64,000 nt of DNA from Pontivivens ytuae (GCF_015679265.1 NZ_CP064942.1:124001-188000), one strand, 5' to 3'. Numbered from the stretch's first letter, positions 28,243 through 36,327 are shown. The notes: generated by a model not told the origin, from the letters alone. Program-made: numbers and translations.

Positions 28243-28659
28243 TCAGAGCGGCTCCCCTGCGGCTCCGCCCATGCTTTCGGGCCGGTCGGACAGCCGAACG
28301 AACGGCGCCCGCCACGGTGGCGCGTCGAAGGGATCGGGCCAGTATTCGAGTTGATGCACGATCTCCCCGCGCTCCACACGGTGAAACGTCACTACGGTCG
28401 CCTGCATCACGCCATCCGTGACATCTACCTCCGTCACCACATCGGGATCGCCGGCGACGAGCTGCCGAAGCGTGAAGCGCCAGCGCCCCTCCGCGGGATA
28501 ATCGGCGTTGACCCTGATGAAATTCTCACGCCCTTCGATCAGCTCACGCGACTGCGGCCAGTAGCCACGGTAGTCGGGGCTCAGCAGGCGGCTCGCCGCC
28601 GCGAAGTCGTTCGTCGCCATCGTTTGCCAGAACCGTCGAACGACATCGCTTGGCGTCAT
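28243..28659 (-). CDS. SnoaL/NTF2-like fold protein
   Basis: 138 residues. The start MTPSDVVRRFWQTMATNDFAAASRLLSPDYRGYWPQ and the later QLEYWPDPFDAPPWR are typical of SnoaL-like NTF2-fold proteins (small cone-shaped barrels acting as isomerases or hydrolases, or only binding ligands). The specific substrate cannot be told. It is one base from the NUDIX fusion gene on the same strand, so they are likely one transcript. Confidence 0.75.
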   Translation of the reverse strand: MTPSDVVRRFWQTMATNDFAAASRLLSPDYRGYWPQSRELIEGRENFIRVNADYPAEGRWRFTLRQLVAGDPDVVTEVDVTDGVMQATVVTFHRVERGEIVHQLEYWPDPFDAPPWRAPFVRLSDRPESMGGAAGEPL

Positions 28660-28660
28660 T

Positions 28661-29797
28661 CTACCCCCACTCCGCGCGCAGGCGGTCGTGGTGCATGAAG
28701 AGGTAGAGGAGGTTGAGGAGAAGCGGTCCGTTCTCGATCTCGCCGGACTCCCAGGCGGCCTTCGCCTCCTCGACGGTGAGAATGAGGGTGCGGATGTCCT
28801 CGTCCTCCTCCTCCGCGCCGTGCAGCCCGCCGCCGCCCGACAGGTCCGCCTCGCCGATGAAGCAGGTCATCTTCTCGGCCAGGGTACCGGGGCTGGTGTA
28901 GTGAGAGGGGAGTTGGACGACCCGCCCGATCTCCAGCCCCGCTTCCTCCCGCGCCTCGCGGCGGGCGGTTTCCTCGGCGCTTTCGATGGTGTCGATGCGG
29001 CCCGCCACGGTCTCGATCGTCCAGGGCACCTTCGCACCACGGGCCAGCGCGCCGACGCGGAACTGTTCGAGCATGAGCACCGTGTCGCTCTTCGGGTCGT
29101 AGGGGAGCAGGCAGACCGCATCGCCGGTGCAGAAGATCGCGCGGTCGAGCGGACCCATGGTTTTGCCCGAAAAGGTAGGGTGCGTGACCTTGTGGAACTC
29201 CACGGCGTAGTAGTCCACGTAAGGCCGCTCCACCGGCTCCATCTGCACATCATCGCGGGTGAGCTTCGAACGGAGCTTCACCACGTCAGTCTCCGCGTGG
29301 GCACGGGCGCGGGCATAGGCGCGGAAGCGGATGCCGGGCCAGATCTTATCCACTTGCTCGGGCGGCACCTGCCCGTAGAGGTCCATCAGCTCCACGGCCG
29401 CCTCGGCAAAGGCGCGCTGCTGCGTGGCCTGCCAGGCGCCGAAATCCCAGGCGCCGTCGGTCTTCAGATGCGCGCCGCGGACATAGAACAGCTCGACCGG
29501 CATCGGACCCGCATCGGTCCGCGCCTCGGCCTCCACCAGCTCGTAATCGAACTCGTCCTCGAAGAAGTTGAGACGTGCGACCGCCTCCTCCGGCAGACCG
29601 TCGAGCACGATGCCCGTGGCCTCCGCCCCCGCCTCGCGCAGGATGACGGGATAGTCCTCGCCCTTCACGGCGCGCACGGCGTGATCCGGCAGCACAGCCT
29701 CGCGCACGGTCACGGCGTCGCGGTAGGGGCCGAGCACGATATCGCGGGTTTCCGCATCGCGCAGCGTGCCGTAGAAGAACAGTCGTCGCGCCATCAT
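28661..29797 (-). CDS. Gamma-glutamylcyclotransferase-like domain fused to an ADP-ribose-type NUDIX hydrolase
   Basis: 378 residues in two domains. Residues 1-110 are a GGCT/AIG2-like fold beginning RLFFYGTLRDAE (YGTLR motif), with FFEDEFDYELVE. Residues about 185-375 are NUDIX: the box GRIDTIE-x7-REAREEAGLE fits GX5EX7REUXEEXGU exactly, and PLDRAIFCTGDAVCLLPYD precedes it as in ADP-ribose pyrophosphatases. The C-terminal part probably cleaves ADP-ribose or a related nucleotide sugar. What the cyclotransferase-like part does is unknown. Similar fusions occur in Rhodobacterales. A broken macrodomain gene, also ADP-ribose related, lies 425 bases away. Confidence 0.85.
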   Translation of the reverse strand: MMARRLFFYGTLRDAETRDIVLGPYRDAVTVREAVLPDHAVRAVKGEDYPVILREAGAEATGIVLDGLPEEAVARLNFFEDEFDYELVEAEARTDAGPMPVELFYVRGAHLKTDGAWDFGAWQATQQRAFAEAAVELMDLYGQVPPEQVDKIWPGIRFRAYARARAHAETDVVKLRSKLTRDDVQMEPVERPYVDYYAVEFHKVTHPTFSGKTMGPLDRAIFCTGDAVCLLPYDPKSDTVLMLEQFRVGALARGAKVPWTIETVAGRIDTIESAEETARREAREEAGLEIGRVVQLPSHYTSPGTLAEKMTCFIGEADLSGGGGLHGAEEEDEDIRTLILTVEEAKAAWESGEIENGPLLLNLLYLFMHHDRLRAEWG

Positions 29798-29864
29798 CCC
29801 CTCCGCCGCAGTGCAGCATCCCCATAACGCGGCGCGTTTTTTTTGTCGAAACCTATTTCGGAGT

Positions 29865-29890
29865 TGATCCGACCTGACCCTTTGCGCGTA
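29865..29890 (+). promoter_or_regulatory. ECF11 (RpoE/ChrR-type) promoter of the chrR-like gene
   Basis: TGATCC at 29865-29870, then 16 bases, then CGTA at 29887-29890. This is the arrangement known for promoters of the singlet-oxygen sigma factor RpoE in Rhodobacter-type bacteria (TGATCC with a downstream CGTA/TA element). It ends 42 bases before the chrR-like start codon, a normal leader length. An eight-T run (29837-29844) lies upstream. Confidence 0.7.
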
Positions 29891-29932
29891 CTGTTAAGTG
29901 ACGAATTGAAACTGACCCGACTTGAGTAAGAG

Positions 29933-30571
29933 ATGACCCGTTTCGCCCCTTCCGACGCCCTGCTCGCGGCCTATGCCAGCGGCACCGCCAGCCCGGGTAT
30001 GAGTCTGCTTGTCGAGACGCACCTCGCCATGGCCCCTGCCGCGCGCCCGCGCCTGGCGGAGATGGAAAGCGTGGGTGGCGTGCTGCTCGAAGGCACCGCC
30101 CCCGCCCCGATGCGGGAGGGCGCGCTCGATGCGACGCTCGCCCTGCTCGATGCAGCCCCCAGCGCGCCCGAGGAAGTGCCCGCCGCCAACGGCGTCCTGC
30201 CCGCCCCGCTCGCGGCTGCGGTCGGTGGTCGCGGGGTGGATGATCTGCGCTGGCAGTTCCGTCTGCCGGGTCTACATGAAGTCGTGCTCGACGGGTTCGG
30301 CGAGGGGGAGGAAGTGTCTCTTCTGCGCGCGAAGCCCGGCGCGGGGATCATGAAGCACACTCACCGCGGTGAGGAAGCGACGCTGATCCTCGCGGGCGAA
30401 ATGACGGATGGAGATACGGTGCTGCGCGCCGGTGACGTGTCGGAAGCCGATGGCGACCACGATCACCAGCCGCGGATCACGGGGGACGAGACATGCTACT
30501 GCCTGATCGTGATGAGCGGCGGAATGCGCTTCACGGGTCCGTTCGGGCGGGCGCTAAACCTCTTCACCTGA
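29933..30571 (+). CDS. ChrR-family anti-sigma factor-like protein lacking the zinc-site cysteines
   Basis: 212 residues. The N-terminal half matches ChrR in order and wording (DALLAAYASGT, SLLVETHLAM, ESVGGVLLE), and the C-terminal half is the ChrR cupin (KHTHRGEEATLILAGEMTD, DHDHQPRIT, TCYCLIVMSG). In ChrR the anti-sigma domain binds zinc with HxxxCxxC; here the same place reads HLAMAPAAR, so both cysteines are gone while the His stays. No sigma factor gene precedes it, unlike rpoE-chrR operons. It may be a cupin effector of the RpoE regulon, or an anti-sigma factor working without zinc. An ECF11 promoter precedes it. Confidence 0.85.
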   Translation: MTRFAPSDALLAAYASGTASPGMSLLVETHLAMAPAARPRLAEMESVGGVLLEGTAPAPMREGALDATLALLDAAPSAPEEVPAANGVLPAPLAAAVGGRGVDDLRWQFRLPGLHEVVLDGFGEGEEVSLLRAKPGAGIMKHTHRGEEATLILAGEMTDGDTVLRAGDVSEADGDHDHQPRITGDETCYCLIVMSGGMRFTGPFGRALNLFT

Positions 30572-31233
30572 CACGACGCACGGCGCTGGCGGCCGGGGCC
30601 GCCGCGCTTTTCGCGCCCTCCATCGCACTGGCATCGACCGCGACGCGCCGCTACCGGCTTGAGCGGGGCAGTTCCGATATCGGCCACCACGACATCTCCG
30701 TCTCCCGCACCGGGGACGAGATCGCGGTGGAGATCGATATCGAGATTCTTGTGCGCGTGCTCGGCATCGCCGCCTACCGCTACACCATGACCAATTCGGA
30801 GCGCTGGCGCGGGGGCGAGGTCGTCTCGATCCGCTCGCGGACCAACAATGACGGTGAGGATGCGTTCGTGACCGCGACCCGCACCGGCGATGTGCTGGAG
30901 GTCGAGGGCTCGACCTTCTCCGGCGCCGTGCCGGGGCTGATCGGGACAACGACCTACTGGACACCCGCCTTCCTGCAGCGCGACGTCTGGGTCAGCACGC
31001 AAGGCGGTGCGCCGCTCGACATTGCGGCCCGACGCGCCGGCACCGCGCAGTATCCGACCCCCGCCGGTGCCGTACCCACGACCGCGTGGGAGCTCGGGCC
31101 GGAGCTGGAGGCGACGCTCCACTATTCCAATGCGGGCGAATGGGTGGGCTCCACCTTCGATGCCCGCGGCCAGCAGGTGCGCTATATCCCGCAGGACCTC
31201 AACCCGGCCCTCGCCCCGCTCTGGAGCACCTGA
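30493..31233 (+). CDS. DUF6134-like exported protein
   Basis: 246 residues if ATG 30493 is used, overlapping the chrR-like gene by 79 bases. The residues before LTRRTALAAGAAALFAPSIALAS look like out-of-frame ChrR coding, and the signal peptide (twin-Arg and hydrophobic core) would sit well if translation began at CTG 30568, overlapping the chrR stop as CTGA; that start would give 221 residues. The mature part is beta-rich with YRLERGSSDIGHHDISV and a lipocalin-like feel (TFSGAVPGLIGTTTYW). Function unknown. It is probably cotranscribed with the chrR-like gene and the SDR that begins right after its stop. Confidence 0.7.
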   Translation: MLLPDRDERRNALHGSVRAGAKPLHLTRRTALAAGAAALFAPSIALASTATRRYRLERGSSDIGHHDISVSRTGDEIAVEIDIEILVRVLGIAAYRYTMTNSERWRGGEVVSIRSRTNNDGEDAFVTATRTGDVLEVEGSTFSGAVPGLIGTTTYWTPAFLQRDVWVSTQGGAPLDIAARRAGTAQYPTPAGAVPTTAWELGPELEATLHYSNAGEWVGSTFDARGQQVRYIPQDLNPALAPLWST

Positions 31234-32037
31234 ATGAGCATATTTTCCAAGGTCATGCGGCCCCGCAACGGCGCCGCCTGGGTCACCGGTGCGTCCGGCG
31301 GCATCGGCCGCGCAGTGGTCAAGCGCCTCGCACAGAAGGGCTGGACCGTCCACGCCACCGCCCGCAGCGAGGATGAGCTGAAGGCGCTCGCCGCCGAGGC
31401 GCCGGACGGCAAGGTGATCCCCACCCCCGGCGACGTCACCGACCTCGCCCGGATGAAGGAGATCGTGAGCGAGATCACGGCCCAGGGCCCGCTCGCCCTC
31501 GCGCTGCTCAATGCCGGGATCTACACGCCGATGCGCGCCAACGATTTCGATGCGGAGACGGCGGCGAAGATGTGGCGCGTGAACCTCGAGGGCGTGTCAA
31601 ACTGCACCGATCCGGTGCTGAAGGCGATGATCACGCAAGGCGACGGTCACCTCGCCATCACCGCCTCCGTCGCCGGCTATCGCGGGCTGCCCGACGCCGC
31701 AGTCTATTCCGGCACCAAGGCGGCCCTCATCGCCTATTGCGAAGCGCTGGCGATGGATTGCGTCGACCTCGGCATCCGCGTCTCGGTCGTCAATCCCGGC
31801 TTCGTGGAGACGGAAGCGACCTCGGTCAACGAGTTCGAGATGCCGTTCCTGATGAAGCCCGACGAGGCCGCGAAGCGTATCGTCGACGGCCTCGCGAGCC
31901 CCGGTTTCGAGGTCGCCTTCCCCACCCGGTTCGAGCTGATCCTCAAGACCATCGGCCTCCTGCCCAACCGCGCCTATATCACTGCGGTGCGCAAGGCGAC
32001 CGGCTGGGACGGAAAAGCCGGACGCTCGACCTCCTGA
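31234..32037 (+). CDS. Short-chain dehydrogenase/reductase
   Basis: 267 residues. Classical SDR: TGASGGIG nucleotide motif near residue 19, LLNAGIY, ITASVAG catalytic Ser and YSGTK catalytic Tyr-Lys, then VNPGFVETE. An extended C-terminal part (FPTRFELILKTIGLLPNR) resembles SDRs linked to lipid or sterol-like substrates near membranes. It begins directly after the DUF6134 stop, completing a three-gene unit behind the ECF11 promoter. NAD(P)-dependent SDRs are among the genes found in RpoE regulons, which supports a stress role; substrate unknown. Confidence 0.85.
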   Translation: MSIFSKVMRPRNGAAWVTGASGGIGRAVVKRLAQKGWTVHATARSEDELKALAAEAPDGKVIPTPGDVTDLARMKEIVSEITAQGPLALALLNAGIYTPMRANDFDAETAAKMWRVNLEGVSNCTDPVLKAMITQGDGHLAITASVAGYRGLPDAAVYSGTKAALIAYCEALAMDCVDLGIRVSVVNPGFVETEATSVNEFEMPFLMKPDEAAKRIVDGLASPGFEVAFPTRFELILKTIGLLPNRAYITAVRKATGWDGKAGRSTS

Positions 32038-32148
32038 CGGCCACGCATTCCCCGCCCGCGATGTCGCAGGCGACGCTTCCATGCCGGAACCCGGCTTTCC
32101 CTCCCACGTGAAACCCGTATGGTGCGGCGCAGTATCGGAGAGCAGGCC

Positions 32149-34167
32149 ATGAGCGACCCCTTTGTCATCTTCACCCCCTCGGGCAAGCGCGGCCACGTGG
32201 CGGCAGGCACCACGGTTCTGGACGCAGCGCGGCAGCTTGGCGTCGATCTCGACTCGGTCTGCGGGGGCCGCGGTATCTGCTCCAAATGCCAGGTGAGCCC
32301 GGCCTTCGGCGATTTCCCCAAGCACGGCATCACCTCCGCGCCCGACGCACTGTCCGAGTGGAACGCCGTCGAGGCGCGGTACGACGAGAAGCGCGGGCTG
32401 AAGGAAGGCCGCCGCCTCGGCTGCCAGGCCTGCATCACCGGCGACGTGGTGCTCGACGTCCCGCCCGAAAGCCAGGTCCACCGCCAGGTCGTGCGCAAGT
32501 CCGCCGATACGCGGGAGGTCGTTATGGACCCCGCCACCCGCCTCTTCTACGTCGAGGTGGAGGAGCCGGACATGCACGAGCCCTCCGGCGATTTCGAGCG
32601 GCTGCGCGTGGCGCTGAAGGACCAGTGGGAGATCGAAGGGCTCACCGCCTCCCCCGCCCTTCTGATGCGCCTGCAACCCGTGCTGCGCAAGGGCGCCTGG
32701 GCCGTCACCTGCGCCGTCCATCGCGACGGCAGCGGCACCGCGCGCCTGCTCGACATCTGGCCGGGCTATTACGAGGCGCCGCTCTATGGTCTGGCCATCG
32801 ACCTCGGCTCCACGACCATCGCCGCGCACCTCTGCAATCTCGGCACCGGGGCGGTCGTCGCCTCGGCCGGCGTGATGAACCCGCAGATCCGCTTCGGCGA
32901 GGATCTGATGAGCCGCGTGAGCTACGCGATGATGAACGAGGGCGGTGCGGCGGAGATGACCCGCGCCGTGCGCGATGGGCTCAACACCCTGGTCGCGGGC
33001 GTGGCGGAGGAGGTGGGGATCACCCCCGCCGACATCGTCGAGGCGACCTTCGTCGCCAACCCGGTCATGCACCACCTCCTGCTCGGCATCGACCCGGTGG
33101 AGCTCGGCCAGGCGCCCTTCGCCCTCGCGGTGTCGGAGGCGCTGGACATGGCCGCCGCCGATCTCGAGCTCGCGCTGCACGACGAGGCGCGGATCTACGT
33201 CCTGCCCTGCATCGCTGGCCATGTGGGCGCCGATGCCGCCGCTGTGGCGCTGAGCGAAGCGCCCGACCGCTCCGACGACCTCGTCCTGATCGTGGACGTG
33301 GGCACCAACGCGGAACTGCTGCTCGGCGACAAGGACGGCGTGCTCGCCTGCTCCTCCCCCACCGGCCCGGCCTTCGAGGGCGCGCAGATCAGCGCGGGCC
33401 AGCGCGCCGCCCCCGGCGCCATCGAGCGGGTGGAGATCGACCCCGCCACCAAGGAGCCCCGCTTCCGCGTCATCGGCTGCGACCTCTGGTCCGACGACCC
33501 CGGCTTTGCCGAGGCCGCGGGTCCCATCACCGGCATCTGCGGCTCCGGCATCATCGAGGCGATCGCCGAGATGCGCATGGCCGGGATCGTGGACGCGGGC
33601 GGCCTGATCGGCTCGGCGGAGCAGACGGGCACGGTGCGCTCGGTGCCCGAGGGCCGCACCCACTCCTACGTGCTGCACGAGGGCGACGGCTCCTCGCCGC
33701 GCATCACGGTCACCAACGGCGACGTCCGCGCGATCCAGCTCGCCAAGGCCGCGCTCTATGCCGGCGCGCGCCTGCTGATGGACCAGCGCGGCGTCGATAC
33801 GGTGGACCGCGTGGTGCTGGCCGGAGCCTTCGGCGCTCATATCTCGCCCAAGCACGCCATGGTCCTCGGCATGATCCCCGATTGCGAGGTGGACCAGGTG
33901 ACGAGCGCCGGGAACGCCGCCGGCACCGGCGCCCGGATCGCGCTCCTGAACGTCGCGGCCCGCCGCGGCATCGAACAGACCGTGCGCCGCATTCACAAGG
34001 TCGAGACCGCGATCGAGCCCCGTTTCCAGGAGCACTTCGTCGCTGCATCCAACATCCCGCACGCGACCGATCCCTATCCCCGGCTGACCGCGACCACGCC
34101 ACTGCCCCAAGTCAGCTTCAACACCGGATCCGAAGGCGAAGGACGCCGCCGCCGGCGTCGGGCGTAG
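32149..34167 (+). CDS. Ferredoxin-ASKHA corrinoid-activation protein (RACo/RamA-like, DUF4445)
   Basis: 672 residues from ATG 32149 with GGAG upstream. N-terminal 2Fe-2S ferredoxin domain with C-x5-C-x2-C (VCGGRGICSKCQV) and a later Cys in GCQAC; a middle linker; then an ASKHA ATPase-like domain with AIDLGSTTIAAHL, VDVGTNAELLLG and GAFGAHISPKHAM. Such proteins use ATP to reduce Co(II) corrinoid back to Co(I) in corrinoid-dependent methyltransferases. No methyltransferase or corrinoid protein is nearby, so its partner must be encoded elsewhere. Confidence 0.88.
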   Translation: MSDPFVIFTPSGKRGHVAAGTTVLDAARQLGVDLDSVCGGRGICSKCQVSPAFGDFPKHGITSAPDALSEWNAVEARYDEKRGLKEGRRLGCQACITGDVVLDVPPESQVHRQVVRKSADTREVVMDPATRLFYVEVEEPDMHEPSGDFERLRVALKDQWEIEGLTASPALLMRLQPVLRKGAWAVTCAVHRDGSGTARLLDIWPGYYEAPLYGLAIDLGSTTIAAHLCNLGTGAVVASAGVMNPQIRFGEDLMSRVSYAMMNEGGAAEMTRAVRDGLNTLVAGVAEEVGITPADIVEATFVANPVMHHLLLGIDPVELGQAPFALAVSEALDMAAADLELALHDEARIYVLPCIAGHVGADAAAVALSEAPDRSDDLVLIVDVGTNAELLLGDKDGVLACSSPTGPAFEGAQISAGQRAAPGAIERVEIDPATKEPRFRVIGCDLWSDDPGFAEAAGPITGICGSGIIEAIAEMRMAGIVDAGGLIGSAEQTGTVRSVPEGRTHSYVLHEGDGSSPRITVTNGDVRAIQLAKAALYAGARLLMDQRGVDTVDRVVLAGAFGAHISPKHAMVLGMIPDCEVDQVTSAGNAAGTGARIALLNVAARRGIEQTVRRIHKVETAIEPRFQEHFVAASNIPHATDPYPRLTATTPLPQVSFNTGSEGEGRRRRRRA

Positions 34168-34214
34168 GTCTCGGAACGGACACGCAACGCGCTGCGACTA
34201 CCGTCCGCGACCTC

Positions 34215-34297
34215 CTTCATCTGTCTCGAAGTATCCCGGGGGGTTCGGGCCGTCCCGGAAACGCATCGCGTTTCAGGCCCGAACGGGGCGGAGCCCC
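34215..34297. repeat. Dispersed intergenic hairpin repeat, full copy 1
   Basis: A leader (CTTCATCTGTCTCGAAGTAT then CCCGGGG) is followed by a two-part hairpin: outer stem GTTCGGGCC (34243-34251) / GGCCCGAAC (34276-34284), inner stem GAAACGC (34258-34264) / GCGTTTC (34268-34274), then a second hairpin GGGGC-gga-GCCCC (34285-34297). A second full copy is at 37729-37802 and the leader alone recurs at 45430-45452. The inner stem differs by a compensatory pair between copies. Confidence 0.75.
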
Positions 34298-34333
34298 AGA
34301 ACAGGGGCAGCGCCCCGGTCCGGCCGCTCGCAC

Positions 34334-34377
34334 AAAAAAAGAGGCCCTCAAGAGCCGTGGGGAGCTCAAGAGGGCCT
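34334..34377 (-). terminator. Terminator of the first fasciclin gene
   Basis: On the minus strand: AGGCCCTC, AA, GAGC, 8-base loop, GCTC, AA, GAGGGCCT, then C and seven T (34334-34340). The two AA bulges face each other, so the stem is nearly continuous. It lies about 85 bases past the fasciclin stop at 34461. Confidence 0.85.
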
Positions 34378-34406
34378 TGGAAGAGCGGGATGGAGGGGAT
34401 TGGGTG

Positions 34407-34436
34407 GGGCGGTCTCGCGTGGGGTCGAGACCGCCC
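34407..34436. repeat. 11-bp perfect hairpin downstream of the first fasciclin gene
   Basis: GGGCGGTCTCG (34407-34417) pairs with CGAGACCGCCC (34426-34436) across an 8-base loop. No T run on either side. It falls between the fasciclin stop and its terminator, so it would sit in the 3' untranslated RNA and could protect the transcript from 3' exonucleases (inference). Confidence 0.5.
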
Positions 34437-34460
34437 TGCCCCCCAAATACCGGTGTCGGG

Positions 34461-34937
34461 TTAAGGACCCATAGGCACCAGCACCCTGTCGATGACGTGG
34501 ATCACGCCATTGGTAGCGAGGATGTCGGCCTCCACTACCTCCGCGTCATCGACCATCACCCCTGCCGTGCCATCAACCGACAGGGGAGATCCGTTTACCG
34601 TGGCGACCGCGACGGTCGTCCCGGAGAAATCGAACGATTCAAGCTGACCGGGCACGACGTGGTAGGTCAGCAGGGCGACAAGCTCGTCGCGGTTCGCCGG
34701 ATCAAGCAGCTCTTCGACCGCTCCATCCGGAAGTCCTTCAAATGCGGCATCCGTTGGTGCAAAGATGGTGAACGGACCGCCCGCACTCAAGGTGTCCTCC
34801 AGACCGGCTGCCTGAATGGCCTCGACCAGCGTCTCGAAGCTGCCGGCACTCTGCGCTGTCGCAACGATATCCGCCGTCTGGGCAGACATCGCCGTCGGGG
34901 CGATCAGGGCCAACGCTGCAAGCGTGGTACGAAACAT
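34461..34937 (-). CDS. Secreted fasciclin (FAS1) domain protein, first of three
   Basis: 158 residues from ATG 34937 with CGGAG upstream. Signal peptide MFRTTLAALALIAPTAMSAQ, then one FAS1 domain: GSFETLVEAIQAAGL, the H1 box [24 protein letters not shown], and the H2 box [16 protein letters not shown]1 domains mediate adhesion and protein or polysaccharide binding outside the cell. It is the most divergent of the three tandem paralogues in this window and has its own terminator. A box at 35026-35040 upstream is shared with the second gene. Confidence 0.9.
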   Translation of the reverse strand: MFRTTLAALALIAPTAMSAQTADIVATAQSAGSFETLVEAIQAAGLEDTLSAGGPFTIFAPTDAAFEGLPDGAVEELLDPANRDELVALLTYHVVPGQLESFDFSGTTVAVATVNGSPLSVDGTAGVMVDDAEVVEADILATNGVIHVIDRVLVPMGP

Positions 34938-35025
34938 TCAGAGTTCTCCGGTCAGGCGGAAACCGCATCTCTTGAGCAACAGAATGCCGGAAAAGCTCAA
35001 CCTGCGCGTGTGTAATCGACTGAAA

Positions 35026-35040
35026 CATAGCGTTATCACG
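35026..35040 (-). promoter_or_regulatory. Shared upstream box of fasciclin gene 1
   Basis: On the minus strand CGTGATAACGCTATG, ending 89 bases before the start codon. Fasciclin gene 2 has CGTGACAGCGCTACG (35743-35757) 98 bases before its start: 12 of 15 positions agree and all three differences are transitions. Probably a common operator or promoter element. Confidence 0.45.
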
Positions 35041-35092
35041 CTCTCGTGATCGTGTGATTTTCGGCTCGGCGGACATCCGCCGAAATGCCCCT

Positions 35093-35129
35093 GAACGAAA
35101 AGGACCCGCCTGCGGAACAGGCGGGTCCT
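35093..35129 (-). terminator. Terminator of the second fasciclin gene
   Basis: Perfect 12-bp stem AGGACCCGCCTG (35101-35112) / CAGGCGGGTCCT (35118-35129), 5-base loop, followed on the minus strand by TTTTCGTT. It lies 28 bases past the stop. Confidence 0.92.
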
Positions 35130-35156
35130 GAGCGGAAATCCGCGGATGGCGCGGGA

Positions 35157-35645
35157 TCAGCCCTCGGGCAGAAGCACCGAATCGATCACGTGGATCACGC
35201 CGTTGGACGCCTCCACATCGGCCTGCACCACGTTCGCACCGCTGTTCACGGTCACGCCGGAGCCAAGGCCGCTCACGCTGATCGCCTCGCCCTGCACGGT
35301 GACGGCGGCCACATCGGTGCCCGCGATATCGGAGGACATCACTTCACCCGGGATCACGTGGTAGGTCAGGATCTCGACGAGCTGGTCGCGGTTCTCCTCG
35401 AGCAGCAGGCTCTCCACCGTGCCCTCGGGCAGTGCTGCGAAGGCCGCGTCGGTCGGGGCGAAGACGGTGAACGGGCCATCACCCTTCAGCACGTCGACGA
35501 GGCCCGCGGCCTGAACGGCGGCGACCAGCGTCTCGAAGGAGCCCGCGGCGACGGCGGTGTCGACGATATCGGCTTCCTGCGCGGCGGCCGGAGCGGCGAA
35601 GGCGAGGGCGGCGGCGGCCACGAGGCCCTTGGTGAAGTTGGTCAT
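35157..35645 (-). CDS. Secreted fasciclin (FAS1) domain protein, second of three
   Basis: 162 residues from ATG 35645; GGGAGATGG precedes the start. Signal peptide of about 22 residues ([20 protein letters not shown]). FAS1 domain with [55 protein letters not shown] and [13 protein letters not shown]. It is closer to the third copy than to the first. Flanked by its own upstream box (35743-35757) and terminator, so it can be expressed separately from its neighbours. Confidence 0.92.
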   Translation of the reverse strand: MTNFTKGLVAAAALAFAAPAAAQEADIVDTAVAAGSFETLVAAVQAAGLVDVLKGDGPFTVFAPTDAAFAALPEGTVESLLLEENRDQLVEILTYHVIPGEVMSSDIAGTDVAAVTVQGEAISVSGLGSGVTVNSGANVVQADVEASNGVIHVIDSVLLPEG

Positions 35646-35742
35646 GATCCATCTCCCGTGTTGGTTGCGTGATGCTGTCTTGCATCGGACCTGTTACGGG
35701 GCGCTCACGGGGGCGGATCAGAATTTGTGGAATTTTTTTACA

Positions 35743-35757
35743 CGTAGCGCTGTCACG
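35743..35757 (-). promoter_or_regulatory. Shared upstream box of fasciclin gene 2
   Basis: Minus-strand CGTGACAGCGCTACG, the counterpart of the box at 35026-35040. It is followed toward the gene by a seven-T/A tract (35734-35740). Confidence 0.45.
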
Positions 35758-35790
35758 AGGCCGTGAGCGGCGGCTATGGAAAGCTGCACC

Positions 35791-35818
35791 CAAAACGGGC
35801 CGCCCGAAGGCGACCCGT
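35791..35818 (-). terminator. Terminator of the third fasciclin gene
   Basis: Minus strand: ACGGG, one mismatch, CGCC, loop of four, GGCG, CCCGT, then TTTTGGG. It lies 17 bases past the stop at 35836. Confidence 0.75.
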
Positions 35819-35835
35819 CATCATGCACCCTGAAA

Positions 35836-36327
35836 TTATTCGCCCGGCTCGCCCGGGATGATCACGGCATCGACCACGTGGATCACGCCGTTGGAGGCCT
35901 GAACGTCGGCCTGCACCACCGAGGCGGTATTCACGGTCACGCCGTCGGTCGCGTCGATCTCCAGCGGGTTGCCACCCAGCGCGGTGATCTCCGTCTCCTG
36001 ACCGGCGATGTCGGCGGACATGATCATGCCCGGCACCACGTGGTTCGACAGCACCTGGACCAGATCCTCGCGGTTCTCCGGCATCAGCAGCGTCTCGACC
36101 GTGCCCTCGGGCAGCGCGGCGAAGGCCGCGTCGGTCGGGGCAAAGACGGTGAACGGACCCTCGCCCTGCAGCGTCTCGACGAGGCCGGCGGCGGAGGCCG
36201 CGGCGAGCAGCGTCTCGAACGTGCCCGCGGCCTCCGCCGTGGCCACGATGTCGGCTTCCTGAGCGAAGGCCGGCGTCGCGAGGGCCAGTGCGGTGGCAGC
36301 GGTGAGCGTCTTGAACATCTTGGTCAT
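35836..36327 (-). CDS. Secreted fasciclin (FAS1) domain protein, third of three
   Basis: 163 residues from ATG 36327, chosen because GGAG sits six bases upstream; two earlier in-frame starts lack this. Signal peptide MTKMFKTLTAATALALATPA. FAS1 boxes [35 protein letters not shown] and NGVIHVVDAVIIPG. It shares long identical stretches with the second copy, pointing to a recent duplication. The upstream region differs from the other two and has a GAAAC-N16-CGTT pair. Confidence 0.92.
   Translation of the reverse strand: MTKMFKTLTAATALALATPAFAQEADIVATAEAAGTFETLLAAASAAGLVETLQGEGPFTVFAPTDAAFAALPEGTVETLLMPENREDLVQVLSNHVVPGMIMSADIAGQETEITALGGNPLEIDATDGVTVNTASVVQADVQASNGVIHVVDAVIIPGEPGE

Noticed and set aside
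32286..35015. Plus-strand frame of 909 codons overlapping the ASKHA gene and running over the intergenic repeat
   Set aside because: Arg-rich out-of-frame reading of the ASKHA gene; it crosses the terminator and part of the antisense fasciclin gene. No motif.
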